Source: Actinomycetes bacterium
Lineage (GTDB): Bacteria > Actinomycetota > Actinomycetes > Propionibacteriales > Propionibacteriaceae
Reading direction: 5' to 3'
DNA: 6,683 nt
NCBI GenBank assembly: GCA_023437345.1
Contig: JAEZGC010000241.1
Location: 1 to 6,683 of the forward strand
Shown here one piece after another: positions 6,556 to 6,683 of this stretch. The translations under genes were made by a program, and so were the position numbers. Under the pieces are notes generated by a model. It did not search any database and was not told the origin of the DNA. It saw nothing but the letters and a program-made list of their open reading frames with translations. Position 1 is the stretch's first letter; the number at the start of each line of letters is the position of its first letter.

Positions 6556-6683
6556 GCGACCCTCGGCTGCCGCGGCCTGAGCCAGGCCTGGCTGACGCTT
6601 CCCCCTGTGCGGCCGGCAGGACTTCTGCGGGCAGCGGGGATCTCCGGTCGCCCCGAGGGTCAAGCGACGTCGTCGCGGGAGCC
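6556..6683. other. Non-coding tail after glcB
   Basis: No gene can be supported here on the + strand. On the - strand a reading frame enters at the window edge and stops with TGA at 6660-6662 after encoding GSRDDVA. This could be the end of a convergent gene, but seven codons are not enough to tell. The rest holds only the stem-loop described separately. Confidence 0.5.
6567..6619 (+). terminator. GC-rich stem-loop downstream of glcB, possible terminator
   Basis: A perfect 14-bp palindrome (AGCCAGGCCTGGCT, 6580-6593) can fold as a 5-bp stem with a GGCC loop. It is enclosed by an outer pairing of CTGCC..GGCC (6567-6577, with a 2-nt bulge) and GGCCGGCAG (6611-6619). It begins 12 bp after the glcB stop. 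No T-run follows, so it would be an actinobacterial-type hairpin terminator without U-tract, or a 3' stabilising structure. In DNA this rich in GC, chance pairing is a real alternative. Confidence 0.35.

Noticed and set aside
4384..6663. A 759-codon - strand frame opposite glcB
   Set aside because: It mirrors the codon bias of malate synthase G on the other strand and shows no family signature despite its length.
6660..6683. Possible C-terminus of a convergent - strand gene
   Set aside because: Only seven codons before the TGA are visible, which is too little to support a gene.
1..6683. Search for CRISPR arrays, tRNA/rRNA genes, insertion sequences, toxin-antitoxin or phage genes
   Set aside because: Nothing of this kind was seen; the window is nearly filled by six housekeeping or tagging genes with normal motifs.

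Overview
This window is high-GC DNA with tightly packed genes, all on the + strand. A pup gene next to a depupylase gene (dop) marks it as Actinomycetota, because the Pup-tagging system is largely confined to that phylum. The gene content and Der/Cmk sequence style look to me like a Propionibacteriales-type actinomycete. That finer placement is an impression, not something I could test.

Layout. (1) Positions 2-1039 hold the C-terminal two-thirds of dop, cut by the left window edge. (2) Positions 1067-1249 hold pup, a short tag protein ending in Gly-Gly-Gln. (3) Positions 1257-2339 hold tyrA, a prephenate/arogenate dehydrogenase with a C-terminal ACT domain. (4) Positions 2352-3014 hold cmk, cytidylate kinase. 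(5) Positions 3011-4366 hold der (engA), the double-GTPase ribosome assembly factor, which overlaps cmk by an ATGA. (6) After a 50-bp gap with a candidate operator, positions 4417-6555 hold glcB, malate synthase G. (7) Positions 6556-6683 are apparently non-coding and contain a GC-rich stem-loop that may be a terminator.

How the genes work together. Dop converts the C-terminal Gln of Pup to Glu so that a PafA-type ligase can attach it to lysines, and it later removes Pup from tagged proteins. dop to der have gaps of only 27, 7, 12 and -4 bp, so they probably form one operon-like block. That block joins protein tagging to tyrosine synthesis, pyrimidine nucleotide supply and 50S ribosome assembly. 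tyrA-cmk-der reads as a housekeeping module. The less expected feature is the dop-pup pair directly upstream of it, with no 20S proteasome genes (prcB/prcA) following pup. glcB has its own Shine-Dalgarno and a perfect 11-bp palindrome resembling a FadR-subfamily GntR operator, so it is probably transcribed and regulated separately as a glyoxylate-consuming enzyme.

I found no mobile elements, CRISPR arrays, tRNA or rRNA genes, and no clearly novel multi-gene system. The points most worth following up are the glcB operator and the pup/dop context.
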